From contig NZ_JAVHUY010000018.1 of assembly GCF_031085175.1 (NCBI RefSeq), forward strand, positions 1 through 64,000: 64,000 nucleotides of DNA, read 5' to 3'. A program made the position numbers and the translations under genes. Position 1 is the stretch's first letter. Each line of letters starts with the position of its first letter. This stretch comes from Phytohabitans maris (lineage in GTDB: Bacteria > Actinomycetota > Actinomycetes > Mycobacteriales > Micromonosporaceae). The notes below the pieces were generated by a model. The model saw only the letters and a program-made list of their open reading frames with translations, ran no database searches and had not been told where the DNA came from. Below are positions 1-8,819 of this stretch, piece by piece.

Positions 1-37
1 TGGAAGTACGTTATGGCGGCCTCATAACGTACTTCCA
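1..37. repeat. perfect 15-bp inverted repeat (hairpin)
   Basis: TGGAAGTACGTTATG is followed by a 7-nt loop and its exact reverse complement. It sits at the window edge, so the gene it might terminate is not visible. There is no T-tract. Confidence 0.7.
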
Positions 38-270
38 GTACCGCTGAGCAGAGACTCGGTCCTCGATCGGCGGCCAGTGCCGCCCTGACGCCTCGGGCGG
101 GCCGGTCGGGGCCGGGTGGGTTGCGGTCGCCAGGCGTGGAGGCTGAGGCTGCGGGAGCAACGGTCCGGACCCAACGCCCGGTCAGCTTAAGTTGATCAAG
201 TCGGCCGACGGTACGTCCCGGGCGACCGCGGCGATCCTATGATCGACACTTCGGTCGGGATCGTCCCAGC

Positions 271-320
271 AGATCGTGGTACGGATCGGCCCGCCTGGGG
301 GCACCTGCGTACCACGATCT
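271..320. repeat. 13-bp inverted repeat
   Basis: AGATCGTGGTACG (271-283) and its exact reverse complement (308-320) are separated by 24 bp. It could form a hairpin or be a binding site. No adjacent gene decides which. Confidence 0.6.
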
Positions 321-440
321 CGACGTCCGCCCGGTGCTGTCCTTGATCGATCGCGGCCCGGCTCGGGCCGGTCAACAGCCTGACGCTGCTGAGCGTGCCC
401 AGCTCACGGCCTTGATCGAATCAGTGTGAGTGGCGTTGGG

Positions 441-545
441 TCCGGACCGCGACGGGCATCGCGGTAGCTCATACCTTGGAATAGATCGTCTAGACCAACT
501 TCCAGACAGAGATTTGAGCTACCGCGATGTCCGTGGTGGTCCGGG
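441..545. repeat. long inverted repeat with GAGCTACCGCGATG core
   Basis: CATCGCGGTAGCTCA (457-471) is exactly complementary to 515-529. The pairing continues imperfectly outward to about 31 bp per arm (441-471 with 515-545), with four mismatches. The same GCTACCGCGA core recurs at 4,318 and in the 17.4-kb terminator. Confidence 0.7.
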
Positions 546-632
546 CCGTTGCGCGGGGTCCCGGGGGAAACGTGGAGCGCAGCGGAGCGTTTTCTTGGGG
601 TGCGTTCCCGCGGCCTCACCCTCTGCGGTTCA
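505..632. repeat. dispersed intergenic repeat, copy A
   Basis: About 128 bp from GACAGAGAT onward match 4,307-4,434 at roughly 88 percent identity by eye. Both copies include the GAGCTACCGCGA start and the internal segment GTGGAGCGCAGCGGAGCG. The repeat is too short for an insertion sequence and has no reading frame, so it looks like a non-autonomous extragenic element. Confidence 0.7.
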
Positions 633-706
633 CAACCTTGACGCGGATGGCCGGCGCCGCGCCGGTAACGCAAGATGGTGAGAAATGGCCCGCCTCGCCG
701 CGGTGG

Positions 707-1378
707 TCATGGCTGGCGCGGCCACCCGGACGACTTCGATCGTCTGCGCTTGGCCCGGCTGCTCTTCGGGTCAAGCGGGGTCGCGAGGTTCATGGGCGGC
801 TCGTAGGAACGGGAGGGCGGGCCACTTTCGACAGCCCGCCGGTACTCGTCCGCGATCATTTGGTAGAAGGCGCGCTCGCGACGGCGGCGTGAGTGTGAGC
901 GCCATGCTCCGAATATCCTCCAATACTCGCGTGACACTTCGCTCTCGAAGGATGCGCGTATGTAGGCACGGACCTGCTGATCGCCAATTTGGCGTTGCTC
1001 CCACGCGTACGACCAGACCGTAAGCATCATGTTGACGTAGTAGAAGAGCCGCTCATCCATGTCGGGAGGCGTTACCCGAGGGCCCCAGCACTGGGCATAG
1101 ACGGGATCGTCCATGGCCATCTGGACGATATTTGTCGTGTACTCTCGCTGCAACCACAGGCGTTCGTGGCTCATCTGCTTTCGCTGGATCAGCGTGGACG
1201 TCGCCGCCACAAACAACGTGACGATACCTGCGGCCATCCAGTCTTGATCTCCGCTGTCCAAGCCAAGGTGTGGTGCGGGTAAAACGACGGCACCTACAAA
1301 GGCGGCTGCGGACAAGACCGCGAGTAGTGCTGCGATCTTTCCTGAGTGTGCGGTGAATCCGGCTTTGGAAACATGCAT
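707..1378 (-). CDS. DUF6082 family membrane-anchored protein
   Basis: The 223-residue protein begins with two hydrophobic segments (about residues 14-33 and 48-62). A cytoplasmic helical region follows, with an FYYVNMMLTVWSYAW segment and REYW, the pattern of actinobacterial DUF6082 proteins. The C-terminus from about residue 165 is very Arg/Ser/Pro-rich and probably disordered. The family function is unknown. It is divergent from the AraC gene, with about 110 bp between start codons. The family call is from recognition of the pattern only. Confidence 0.6.
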   Translation of the reverse strand: MHVSKAGFTAHSGKIAALLAVLSAAAFVGAVVLPAPHLGLDSGDQDWMAAGIVTLFVAATSTLIQRKQMSHERLWLQREYTTNIVQMAMDDPVYAQCWGPRVTPPDMDERLFYYVNMMLTVWSYAWEQRQIGDQQVRAYIRASFESEVSREYWRIFGAWRSHSRRRRERAFYQMIADEYRRAVESGPPSRSYEPPMNLATPLDPKSSRAKRRRSKSSGWPRQP

Positions 1379-1487
1379 CTCGGGCCCCTGTCTGGTCGCT
1401 CAGGCTGTCCCTATGGTGATGCTCAAAAGCAATCGCCGCCTGTGGCGATTTCTTGGAGGAAGATCGCGGGCGTGGTGTGATGGCGGC

Positions 1488-2030
1488 GTGAGCCGTGCTG
1501 TCGAGGAGACCAACCGCCGGATGTTGCGGGCTCGCGACGCCATGGACCGGGCCTACGCGCAGCCGCTCGACGTCCCGGCGCTCGCTCGCCTCGCCCATGT
1601 ATCCGAGGGGCATTTCATCCGGACGTTTCGGGCCACCTTCGGCGAGACGCCGCACCGCTACCTGCAACGGCGGCGGGTGGAGCGGTCGATGTTCCTGCTC
1701 CGCGAGACCGACCGCTCGGTCACCGACATCTGCTACGCGGTGGGGTTCACCAGCCTGGGCACGTTCAGCCGGACCTTTCGCGACATCGTCGGGCAGTCGC
1801 CGTCGCTGTACCGGCGGACCGCGGTGAACGTGCCGGTGCCCACCTGCTTCACCCGGACCTGGATGCGACCCGCGACGCCGGCGGGGCCAGCGACGCCGGC
1901 AGCACCCGCGACGCCAGCAGGGCCAGCGACGCCAGCAGGGCCAGCGACGCCAGCAGGACCCGGCACGCCGGCGGGATCCGCTACGACGGTGCGAACCGCG
2001 ACCTGGATGGGACCCGTCAGTTTTGGATAA
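1488..2030 (+). CDS. AraC family transcriptional regulator with a repeat tail
   Basis: The gene encodes about 180 residues. A pair of AraC helix-turn-helix motifs covers roughly residues 15-115, including the signature around RSVTDICYAVGFTSLGTFSR. There is no separate ligand-binding domain. The C-terminal third is six TPAGPA-type hexapeptides, unusual for this family. GTG 1488 is chosen because the HTH begins soon after it; an upstream extension to 1353 would overlap the divergent DUF6082 gene and looks non-coding. The VOC gene follows 35 bp later and may be its target (inference). Confidence 0.8.
   Translation: MSRAVEETNRRMLRARDAMDRAYAQPLDVPALARLAHVSEGHFIRTFRATFGETPHRYLQRRRVERSMFLLRETDRSVTDICYAVGFTSLGTFSRTFRDIVGQSPSLYRRTAVNVPVPTCFTRTWMRPATPAGPATPAAPATPAGPATPAGPATPAGPGTPAGSATTVRTATWMGPVSFG
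1875..1982 (+). repeat. six 18-bp tandem repeats in the AraC gene
   Basis: Six in-frame 18-bp units encode TPAGPA, TPAAPA, TPAGPA, TPAGPA, TPAGPG and TPAGSA. The three middle units are nearly identical at DNA level, so the array probably expands and contracts by slippage. Confidence 0.85.
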
Positions 2031-2065
2031 GACTCGCCGGCGGCGGTGGCACTAGCGTCACCGGC

Positions 2066-2473
2066 ATGTTGAACGCGACCGCGATGTCCTCAATCTTCGT
2101 ACTCGACCAGGATCAGGCCCTCAACTTCTACGTGGGCACGCTCGGGCTGGAGGTCAACACCGACCAGGATCTGGGCTTCATGCGCTGGCTCACCGTAAAC
2201 GTGCCCGGGCAGCCGGACCGCACGATCCTGCTGGAGCGGCCCGGCCCGCCCTCGATGGACGAGGCGACCGCCGAGCGGGTGCGTGAGCTGGTCACAAAGG
2301 GTGCGGCCGGCGGGTGGCTGGGCTTCGACACCGACGACGCGCACCGGACGTACGAGGAGTTGAAGGCGAAGGGCGTGGACTTCACCGACGAGCCGACCGA
2401 GCGGCCGTACGGGACCGACTTCGGCCTGCGCGACCCGTTCGGCAACGCGATCCGTATCGTGCAGCGACGCTAA
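2066..2473 (+). CDS. VOC (glyoxalase/dioxygenase) family protein
   Basis: This 135-residue protein shows the paired beta-alpha-beta-beta-beta repeats of the vicinal oxygen chelate superfamily. The first module starts at SIFVLDQDQALNFYVGTLGL and the second at GGWLGFDTDDAHRTYEELKAKG. It ends with the typical GTDFGLRDPFGNAIRIVQ strand. The family includes glyoxalases, extradiol dioxygenases and antibiotic-binding proteins; the substrate cannot be told. It follows the AraC gene on the same strand and may be co-transcribed. No strong ribosome site is visible; ATG 2084 is an alternative start. Confidence 0.85.
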   Translation: MLNATAMSSIFVLDQDQALNFYVGTLGLEVNTDQDLGFMRWLTVNVPGQPDRTILLERPGPPSMDEATAERVRELVTKGAAGGWLGFDTDDAHRTYEELKAKGVDFTDEPTERPYGTDFGLRDPFGNAIRIVQRR

Positions 2474-2554
2474 GGAGTCCTGCCGGCAGCCGGTGGAGGG
2501 GCGGCAGACCGGGACGTCCCCGCGAGCGAGGCCGTGGGGAAGCAGCCAAGGACG

Positions 2555-3184
2555 TCAGGAAACGCCCGCCGGGCGGAACTGGACGCTCACGCGGGGGCCG
2601 ACCGGCCTGGCGGTCTTGGGCACGGCATGCTCCCACGTGCGCTGGCACGAGCCGCCCATGACGACCAGGTCGCCGTGGCCGAGCGGAAACCGGATGCTGG
2701 CACCGCCGCCACGGGGGCGGAGGAGCAGCGGCCGGGCCGTGCCGAACGAGACGATCGCGACCATCGTGTCGAAGCGGGACGAGCGGCCGTTGGTGTCGCC
2801 GTGCCAGGCGACGCTGTCGCGGCCGGTGCGGTAGAGGCACATCCCGGCCGTGACGAAGGGCTCGCCCAGCTCGGCCGCATAGTGGGCGGTGAGGCCCTCG
2901 CGGGCCTGCTCCAGCAGCGGGTCGGGGAGCGGGTCACCCTCGCCGTACCAGCACAGGAGGCGGGGCACGTCCACCTCCCGCTCATACATCTCGCGGCGCT
3001 CGGCCCGCCACGGCACGTCGTGCAGCAGCGTGTCGAGCAGCAGGTCGGAGCCGCGCACCCAGCCGGGGAGGTGGTCGACCCAGGCGCCGCGGGTCAGCTG
3101 GTGGCGCCGCACCTGGCCGGCGAGGGGGCCGAGGCTGGCCCGCTCGGCGAGGTCGAGCATCGAGGGCTGGTGTGCGACTTCCAT
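2555..3184 (-). CDS. AlkB-like 2OG-Fe(II) dioxygenase
   Basis: The 209-residue protein is an AlkB-type DNA or RNA demethylase, which removes alkyl groups oxidatively using 2-oxoglutarate and Fe(II). The iron ligands are visible as WHGD (about residue 128) and the later His in WEHAVP. The RVSVQFR near the C-terminus supplies the 2-oxoglutarate-binding Arg. Length and the GDLVVMGG strand fit the bacterial AlkB family. It stands alone, with a TetR gene 18 bp downstream on the same strand reading toward it. The preferred substrate is not shown by the sequence. Confidence 0.88.
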   Translation of the reverse strand: MEVAHQPSMLDLAERASLGPLAGQVRRHQLTRGAWVDHLPGWVRGSDLLLDTLLHDVPWRAERREMYEREVDVPRLLCWYGEGDPLPDPLLEQAREGLTAHYAAELGEPFVTAGMCLYRTGRDSVAWHGDTNGRSSRFDTMVAIVSFGTARPLLLRPRGGGASIRFPLGHGDLVVMGGSCQRTWEHAVPKTARPVGPRVSVQFRPAGVS

Positions 3185-3202
3185 ACCCGCACCATACGCC
3201 GC

Positions 3203-3799
3203 TTAGTACACGCGTGCTAACCCGTACGCGGCCAGCGTGTCGTCCAGCACCCGCTCCTGGACGGCGGGCGGATAGCCGGCCGGATCGCCCGAGCCGAGCG
3301 CGGCGGCCCCCTCCACCAGCGCGATCAGGGTGGAGGCCACGGCCGCCGCGCGCTCGGCGGACCAGTCGGGCGCGGCGGCGGCGACCAGGCGGGTGATGCG
3401 CTGCCGCCACGCCTGGTTGTTCGCACGGTGTTGGGCGATCAACTCGTCATCGGCCACCGCCGCGGCGAGGAAGCCCACCCAGACGGTGCTCTCGGTGCGC
3501 AGCTCGTCATCGAGCGAGAGGCCCTGCCGGAGCACCGCGCGCAACGCCTCCCGCGGCGTCGCCGACGAGGCCTCCAGCGCCTCGACCCGGGCCCGGGTCC
3601 GCTCGTGCAGCAGGCGCCGGGCGTGCAGGAGCAGCGCGCGGCGGTGCGGAAAGCGGTGCATGACCAGGCCGGTCGTGCATCCGGCGGCGGCGGCGACCGC
3701 GCGGATCGTCAGGCGCTCCAGGCCCTGGTGGGCGAGCACGTCCCAGACCGCGCGAGAGAGCAGCGCCTCCTGCGCGGGTCGATCGGCCGTTCGTGCCAT
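3203..3799 (-). CDS. TetR family transcriptional regulator
   Basis: This 198-residue regulator has an N-terminal TetR helix-turn-helix (about residues 10-55, with LTIRAVAAAAGCTTGLVMHRFPHR) and a helical C-terminal ligand domain. ATG 3799 is chosen because the HTH follows at normal distance; a longer frame would read through the divergent promoter and the GNAT gene. It is divergent from the GNAT gene with a 34-bp gap carrying inverted GTAAC/GTTAC arms. It therefore probably represses itself and the acetyltransferase. Confidence 0.88.
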   Translation of the reverse strand: MARTADRPAQEALLSRAVWDVLAHQGLERLTIRAVAAAAGCTTGLVMHRFPHRRALLLHARRLLHERTRARVEALEASSATPREALRAVLRQGLSLDDELRTESTVWVGFLAAAVADDELIAQHRANNQAWRQRITRLVAAAAPDWSAERAAAVASTLIALVEGAAALGSGDPAGYPPAVQERVLDDTLAAYGLARVY

Positions 3800-3803
3800 A
3801 GGC

Positions 3804-3830
3804 GTAACCGTAACGCATGTTACCGTAACG
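3804..3830. promoter_or_regulatory. probable TetR operator
   Basis: GTAACCGTAACG (3804-3815) and GTTACCGTAACG (3819-3830) are near-identical direct copies. The inner arms GTAAC-N4-GTTAC (3810-3823) form a palindrome. The site fills the whole 34-bp gap between the two divergent start codons, so the transcripts must have very short or no leaders. Confidence 0.6.
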
Positions 3831-3833
3831 TTC

Positions 3834-4319
3834 GTGACGGGAAACGACGCGCGGTGGACGATCGAGGCGCGGCAGTGGGACGACCCCGCCGGCACCGCCC
3901 TCCGCAAGGAGCAGCGGGTCGAGCTCGACGCCCGATACGGCAGCGACGACCACGAGCCCGGGCCGCTGCCGTCGGCCGCCGACATCGACCACTTCCTCGT
4001 CGCGGTCGACCCGGCCAGCGGCGTGGCGCTCGGCTGCGGCGCCCTGCGCCGGCTCGACGCCACGAGCGCCGAGGTCAAGCGGATGTACGTGGTGCCACAC
4101 TCCCGTGGCACCGGCGTGGCGACCGCCCTGCTCCGCGCGCTCGAAGCGGCCGCGGTCGAGCGCGGCTGGACGACGATCCGCCTGGAGACCGGCACCGCGC
4201 AGCCGGACGCGCAGCGCTTTTACGCGCGCGAGGGCTACACCCCGATCCCCCAGTTCGGCGTCTACATCGGATCGCCGGTTTCGCTCTGTTACGAGCGAAA
4301 GCTCAAGACAGAGATCTGA
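3834..4319 (+). CDS. GNAT family N-acetyltransferase
   Basis: This 161-residue GNAT fold enzyme transfers an acetyl group from acetyl-CoA to an unidentified amine. The acetyl-CoA-binding motif is visible as VKRMYVVPHSRGTGVATALL (about residues 83-102), followed by the IRLETG strand and QRFYAREGY. GTG 3834 is used because the divergent TetR gene starts only 34 bp away. The stop codon lies inside repeat copy B, so the repeat may have defined the present C-terminus. The substrate is unknown. Confidence 0.87.
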   Translation: MTGNDARWTIEARQWDDPAGTALRKEQRVELDARYGSDDHEPGPLPSAADIDHFLVAVDPASGVALGCGALRRLDATSAEVKRMYVVPHSRGTGVATALLRALEAAAVERGWTTIRLETGTAQPDAQRFYAREGYTPIPQFGVYIGSPVSLCYERKLKTEI

Positions 4320-4434
4320 GCTACCGCGACGTCCGCGGTGGTCCGGACCGTTGCGCGGGGTCCCCGGGGAAACGTGGAGCGCAGCGGAGCGTTTTCTTGG
4401 GGTGCATTTCCCGCGGCCTTACTCTCCGCGGTCC
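4307..4434. repeat. dispersed intergenic repeat, copy B
   Basis: This copy matches 505-632. It begins inside the last four codons of the GNAT gene, supplies its TGA (4317-4319), and fills the gap to the convergent VWA gene. It may serve as a bidirectional terminator there. Confidence 0.7.
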
Positions 4435-4443
4435 ATAGAAAGA

Positions 4444-5601
4444 TCAGCGCGCCGCGAACCGCTCGGCGAACGCGCGCAGGTCACGGCGCTCGATCGCGGC
4501 GGCCATCAGCTCGGGAAACGCGTCCGGCGTACAGGCGAAGGCCGGCACGCCCAGCGACGCCAGTGCGGCCGCGTTGTCGTGGTCGTACGCCGGCGCGCCC
4601 TCGTCCGAGAGCGCGAGCAGCACCACCACCTGCACGCCCGCCTCCACCAGCGCGGCGACCCGGCGCAGCATCTCGGCCCGGACACCGCCTTCGTACAGGT
4701 CGCTGATCAGCACGAAGATGCTGTCTCGGGGCCGGGTCACCAGCTCCTGGCAGTACGCGATCGCCCGGTTGATGTCGGTGCCGCCGCCGAGCTGGGTGCC
4801 GAAGAGCACCTCGACCGGGTCGTGCAGCTGGTCGGTCAGGTCGACGACCGCGGTGTCGAAGACCACCAGTGACGTGCGCAGCGACCGCATCGAGGCGAGT
4901 ACCGCCGCGAACACTCCTGAGTAGACGACCGAGGCGGCCATCGAGCCGGACTGGTCGACGCAGAGGATCACGTCACGCTGCACGGCGGTGGTGCGCCGCC
5001 CGTACCCGACGAGGCGCTCGGGCACGACGGTGCGGTACTCAGGCTGGTAGTGCTTGAGGTTGGCCCGGATCGTGCGGTCCCAGTCGATGTCGGCGTGGCG
5101 CGGGCGGTTGATCCGGGTGGCGCGGTTGAGGGCGCCGGTCACGGCGGCCTTGGTCTTGTCGGCGATGCGCCGTTCGAGGTCGTCGACGACCTTGCGCACC
5201 ACCTGGCGTGCGACGTCCTTGGTCTGGTCGGGCATGACCCGGTTGAGCGAGAGGAGCGTGCCGACCAGGTGGACGTCGGGCTCGACCGCGTCGAGCATCT
5301 CGGGTTCGAGCAGCAGGCTGGTGAGGTTGAGCCGCTCGATCGCGTCGGACTGCATGATCTGCACGACCGTGCTCGGGAAGTACTCGCGGATGTCGCCCAG
5401 CCAGCGCGCGACCTGAGGCGCGGAGGCGCCGAGCCCGGCCGAGCGCCGACGCCCACCCTCAAGGGAGCCGTCTGCCGCGCCGGAGTCGTAGAGCGCGGCC
5501 AGTGCCGCGTCCATGGCCGCCTCGTTGCCGCCGAGCTCGCCCAGCGACTCTTCGGCCGCACCCCCGAGCACCAGCCGCCACCGGCGCGAACGCTCATCCA
5601 T
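4444..5601 (-). CDS. VWA domain protein of the SWIM-MoxR-DUF5682 operon
   Basis: The 385-residue protein has a helical N-terminal region and a von Willebrand A domain from about residue 205. Its MIDAS motif DQSGSM (about 216-221) should bind Mg2+. MoxR-type AAA ATPases commonly work with such VWA proteins as chaperone or metal-insertion systems. ATG 5601 overlaps the end of the DUF5682 gene by 8 bp, so the two are translationally coupled and this is the last gene of a four-gene operon. The client protein is unknown. Confidence 0.85.
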   Translation of the reverse strand: MDERSRRWRLVLGGAAEESLGELGGNEAAMDAALAALYDSGAADGSLEGGRRRSAGLGASAPQVARWLGDIREYFPSTVVQIMQSDAIERLNLTSLLLEPEMLDAVEPDVHLVGTLLSLNRVMPDQTKDVARQVVRKVVDDLERRIADKTKAAVTGALNRATRINRPRHADIDWDRTIRANLKHYQPEYRTVVPERLVGYGRRTTAVQRDVILCVDQSGSMAASVVYSGVFAAVLASMRSLRTSLVVFDTAVVDLTDQLHDPVEVLFGTQLGGGTDINRAIAYCQELVTRPRDSIFVLISDLYEGGVRAEMLRRVAALVEAGVQVVVLLALSDEGAPAYDHDNAAALASLGVPAFACTPDAFPELMAAAIERRDLRAFAERFAAR

Positions 5602-7765
5602 GCCGGATCTCCCGCCCGAGCAATGTAGACAGTGTGGGAAGTACGAGGGCGGCCCGGTCCTGGTCGAGGCGGGCCACCACCGGCTCGGAAGCGGACACGC
5701 CGCCGCGCACCCGCTCGCCGATCGAACGCCGCTCCGGCGGGGCGAACGTGCCGAACGTACGGCGCAGCAGCGGCAGCACGTCGGTGAACGAGTCGGCCGC
5801 CACCGCCGAGAGCCACTCGTCCACAAGGGACAGCAGGGCCGCGTCGTGCACGAGCAGCAGGCCGCCGCCGGCGAGGAACCCCTCGACCCAGTGCGCCGCT
5901 CGCGCCGGCGGTGTGCCCGCGGTCAGCACCAGCCCCATCCGGCGCCGGGTCTCGGCGGCGTCGAGGCGGCCGGCGTCGTACAGCAGGCGGGTCAGCCGCC
6001 CGGTGACCAGGCCGTGGATCTGGTCGGAGCCGGCGAGCCCGCCGAGCGTGTCGAGCCACCGCTCCCGCATCTCCGGCTGGTCGAGCAGTCCGAGCGAGCT
6101 GTGGACCGCGTCGATGTGGGTGCGCAGCGAAGCGGCCGCCTCGTCGGAGAGGGACGCGACCGCGCCGGGCAGGCCGACACAGATGCGCACCAGCAGCCCC
6201 TCGGTGACGGTACGCAGGGCGCTCACGTCGGTGCCCCGCACGTCGCCGTACCGGAGTGTGCGGGCCAGCGGCGGCACCGCGCCCATCAGGTGGGCCACGT
6301 CGGTGTCGAGCGCGGCCCGGGTGTCGAGCGCGCGGAGCACGGCCGGCGTGGCGTCGGGCAGGTCGGCGAGCAGGCAGACCTCGACCAGCGGCGTCACCTC
6401 GGCCAGCGTCTCGGCGGCGCGGGCGGCTTCGGTGACCTTGGCCGTGGCCGCGCTCGGCACCGTCGTGCCGTAGCCACCCGCCTCGACCACCGCCACCGCA
6501 AACTCCGGCAGCCACCGCAGCCGCCACTCCTCGCGAAACGTCCCCTTGCCCCGGCTGCCGCCCAGCGGCTCGCCCCACGGGATGCCGAGCAGCCGTAGCC
6601 GGTGCAGCAGCTGGCTGCGGGCCAGGTCGATCTTGCGGCGCAGGTCGAGGTCGAGGGCGCGTTCGAGGGCCTCGGCCTTGAGGCGGAGGCTGCGCTGCTG
6701 CGCGGCCAGGTCGCGGGCGAGCGGCACCGCGGGCATGTCGTCGGGCACCTCGCCGAGGCGCTCGCTCACCACCAGCCGCCGGCCGATCAGCTCGACGCGC
6801 AGCTCGTCGCCGTCGCAGAGCACCGCCCGGGTCGCCTCGGTCAGCTCGGCGAGCCCGGCCAGCGGGCGGCCCCGCAGCGTGGCAAGCGCCTCGGTCAGCC
6901 GGACCGCCTCGATGACGTGCGCGGACGAGGTCGGCACACCCTCGTCGCGGAGGACGCCGGCGGCCGCCACCAGCCAGCGGGTGACCACCTCGTCGGGCGC
7001 GGTGAAGAGATGGTGGTACCAGCCCGGCGAGCGGACGCCCGCGCCGTAGCCCTGCCAGGAGGCAAGCCGCCCGTACGTCCACGGCACCCAGGTGAACGTG
7101 ACCTTGGTCTTCTTCCGCCCCTTGAGCAGCGCGGTGTCGTGGGCCGCGGTCACCTTGGCGGTCAGCGCCGGCACGTGCCACGCACCGCAGACCACCGCCA
7201 CGTTCTCGTGCGACCTGCGCACCTCGCGGAGGACACCGCGCATGTACGCCTCGCGTACCAGATCCTCCGGATCCTCCTCGGCCTCGGCGCGGATCGCGGA
7301 CATTGCCTCGCCGATGGCCTCGAAAGCCGGGGCGCCGCGATGCTCGACCACGTCTTCCCACCAGCGCTCGGGGTCGTCGTAGCCGGCGGCCCGGGCCAGC
7401 TCACCGATCGGGTCGGCCGGCCGCTCGGGCCGCTGGGCCTCCTCGTCGCGGGAGAGCCGGTAGGCGTATGGAAGATCGAAAAACCGCACTGGTACGCCGT
7501 GCGCGCCCGCCCACCGCATCGCCTGCCACTCCGGGGAGAAGACGGCGAACGGCCAGTACGCGGCCTGTCGCGGATCGTCGGCCGCGTACCCGAGCAGGGC
7601 CACCGGCGGCTCCAGCCGCTCGTCGGCGACCCACCGCACCAGCTCGTCGGCCTCGGGCGGCCCCTCGATGAGCAGCACGTCGGGGCGCTGCTCGTCGAGC
7701 GCCCGCAGCACCGCCCGGGCCGAGCCGGGCCCGTGGTGCCGTACGCCGTAGAAGTGCTCAGGCAT
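5594..7765 (-). CDS. DUF5682 family protein
   Basis: The 723-residue cytoplasmic protein opens with GVRHHGPGSARAV (about residues 7-19), the conserved start of the DUF5682 family. This family is known mainly from operons with MoxR ATPases and VWA proteins. An early DVLLIEGPPEADELV strand resembles TraB/ChaN-type folds. No catalytic function is established. It overlaps the upstream AAA gene by 8 bp and the downstream VWA gene by 8 bp. Its central position implies it acts with them, perhaps as effector or scaffold. Confidence 0.8.
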   Translation of the reverse strand: MPEHFYGVRHHGPGSARAVLRALDEQRPDVLLIEGPPEADELVRWVADERLEPPVALLGYAADDPRQAAYWPFAVFSPEWQAMRWAGAHGVPVRFFDLPYAYRLSRDEEAQRPERPADPIGELARAAGYDDPERWWEDVVEHRGAPAFEAIGEAMSAIRAEAEEDPEDLVREAYMRGVLREVRRSHENVAVVCGAWHVPALTAKVTAAHDTALLKGRKKTKVTFTWVPWTYGRLASWQGYGAGVRSPGWYHHLFTAPDEVVTRWLVAAAGVLRDEGVPTSSAHVIEAVRLTEALATLRGRPLAGLAELTEATRAVLCDGDELRVELIGRRLVVSERLGEVPDDMPAVPLARDLAAQQRSLRLKAEALERALDLDLRRKIDLARSQLLHRLRLLGIPWGEPLGGSRGKGTFREEWRLRWLPEFAVAVVEAGGYGTTVPSAATAKVTEAARAAETLAEVTPLVEVCLLADLPDATPAVLRALDTRAALDTDVAHLMGAVPPLARTLRYGDVRGTDVSALRTVTEGLLVRICVGLPGAVASLSDEAAASLRTHIDAVHSSLGLLDQPEMRERWLDTLGGLAGSDQIHGLVTGRLTRLLYDAGRLDAAETRRRMGLVLTAGTPPARAAHWVEGFLAGGGLLLVHDAALLSLVDEWLSAVAADSFTDVLPLLRRTFGTFAPPERRSIGERVRGGVSASEPVVARLDQDRAALVLPTLSTLLGREIRHG

Positions 7766-8819
7766 CGCGCGCGGCGCGGTAGAAGGCGGACCAGCCGTCG
7801 CGCTCGCGTACGACCGTCTCCAGGTACTCCCGCCACACCACCGGGTCGGTCGTCGGGTCCTTCACCACGGCGCCCACGATGCCCGAGGCGACGTCGCGCG
7901 GCCGGAGCGTACCGTCGCCGAAGTGCGCGGCCAGCGCCCAACCGTTCGTGATCACGGAGATCGCCTCGGCGGTGGAGAGCGTGCCGGTGGGCGACTTGAG
8001 CTTGGTGCGGCCGTCTTCGGTGAGTCCGGTGCGCAGCTCGCGGAAGACCGTCACCACGCGACGGATCTCCTCCAGCGCCGGCGGCACCTCGGGCAGCTCC
8101 AGCGAGCGGCCGAGCTGCGCCACCCGGCGGGCCACGATGTCGACCTCTTCGTCGGCGCTGGCCGGCACCGGCAGCACCACCGTGTTGAACCGGCGGCGCA
8201 GCGCGCTGGAGAGCTCGTTGACGCCGCGGTCGCGGTCGTTGGCGGTGGCGATGATGTTGAAGCCCTTGACCGCCTGCACCTCGCCGCCAAGCTCCGGGAT
8301 CGGCAGCGTCTTTTCCGACAGGATCGTGATCAGCGTGTCCTGCACGTCGGAGGGGACGCGGGTCAGCTCTTCCACCCGGGCGATGCCGCCGCTCTCCATC
8401 GCGCGCATCACCGGGCTCGACACGAGCGCCGCCGGCGAGGGGCCTTCGGCGAGCAGGCGGGCGTAGTTCCAGCCGTACCGGATCGCCTCTTCGGCCGTGC
8501 CGGCGGTGCCCTGCACCAGCAGCGTAGAGTCGCCGGAGATCGCCGCCGCGAGGTGCTCGGAGACCCAGGTCTTGGCCGTGCCGGGCACGCCGAGCAGCAG
8601 CAGCGCCCGGTCGGTGGCGAGCGTGGCCACCGCGACCTCCATGAGCCGGCGCGGCCCGACGTACTTGGGTGTGATCTTGCCGCCGTCGCCGAGCAGGTAG
8701 GTCACCACCGCCTGCGGCGACAGCCGCCACCCGGGCGGGCGGGACCGGTCGTCCTCGGCGGCGAGCGCGGCCAGCTCGTCGGCGAACAGCTGCTCGGCGT
8801 GCGGTCGCATTACCGTCAT
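7758..8819 (-). CDS. MoxR-like AAA+ ATPase
   Basis: This 353-residue AAA+ ATPase carries Walker A GVPGTAKT (about 77-84), a degenerate Walker B region with ARVEEL, and sensor-1 FNIIATANDRD. These fit MoxR-like AAA_5 proteins. Such ATPases remodel client proteins together with VWA partners. The start 8819 is fixed by an ATGA overlap with the stop of the SWIM gene, and the end overlaps DUF5682. The lack of a canonical DE Walker B pair in the visible motif is notable. Confidence 0.85.
   Translation of the reverse strand: MTVMRPHAEQLFADELAALAAEDDRSRPPGWRLSPQAVVTYLLGDGGKITPKYVGPRRLMEVAVATLATDRALLLLGVPGTAKTWVSEHLAAAISGDSTLLVQGTAGTAEEAIRYGWNYARLLAEGPSPAALVSSPVMRAMESGGIARVEELTRVPSDVQDTLITILSEKTLPIPELGGEVQAVKGFNIIATANDRDRGVNELSSALRRRFNTVVLPVPASADEEVDIVARRVAQLGRSLELPEVPPALEEIRRVVTVFRELRTGLTEDGRTKLKSPTGTLSTAEAISVITNGWALAAHFGDGTLRPRDVASGIVGAVVKDPTTDPVVWREYLETVVRERDGWSAFYRAARDA

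Larger units (their letters stand above)
38..706. other. non-coding stretch rich in inverted repeats
   Basis: No open frame here looks like a real protein; the short frames are Arg/Gly/Pro-rich and mutually overlapping. The stretch holds two more inverted repeats and one copy of a 128-bp dispersed repeat, listed separately. It separates whatever lies left of the window from the DUF6082 gene. Confidence 0.6.
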
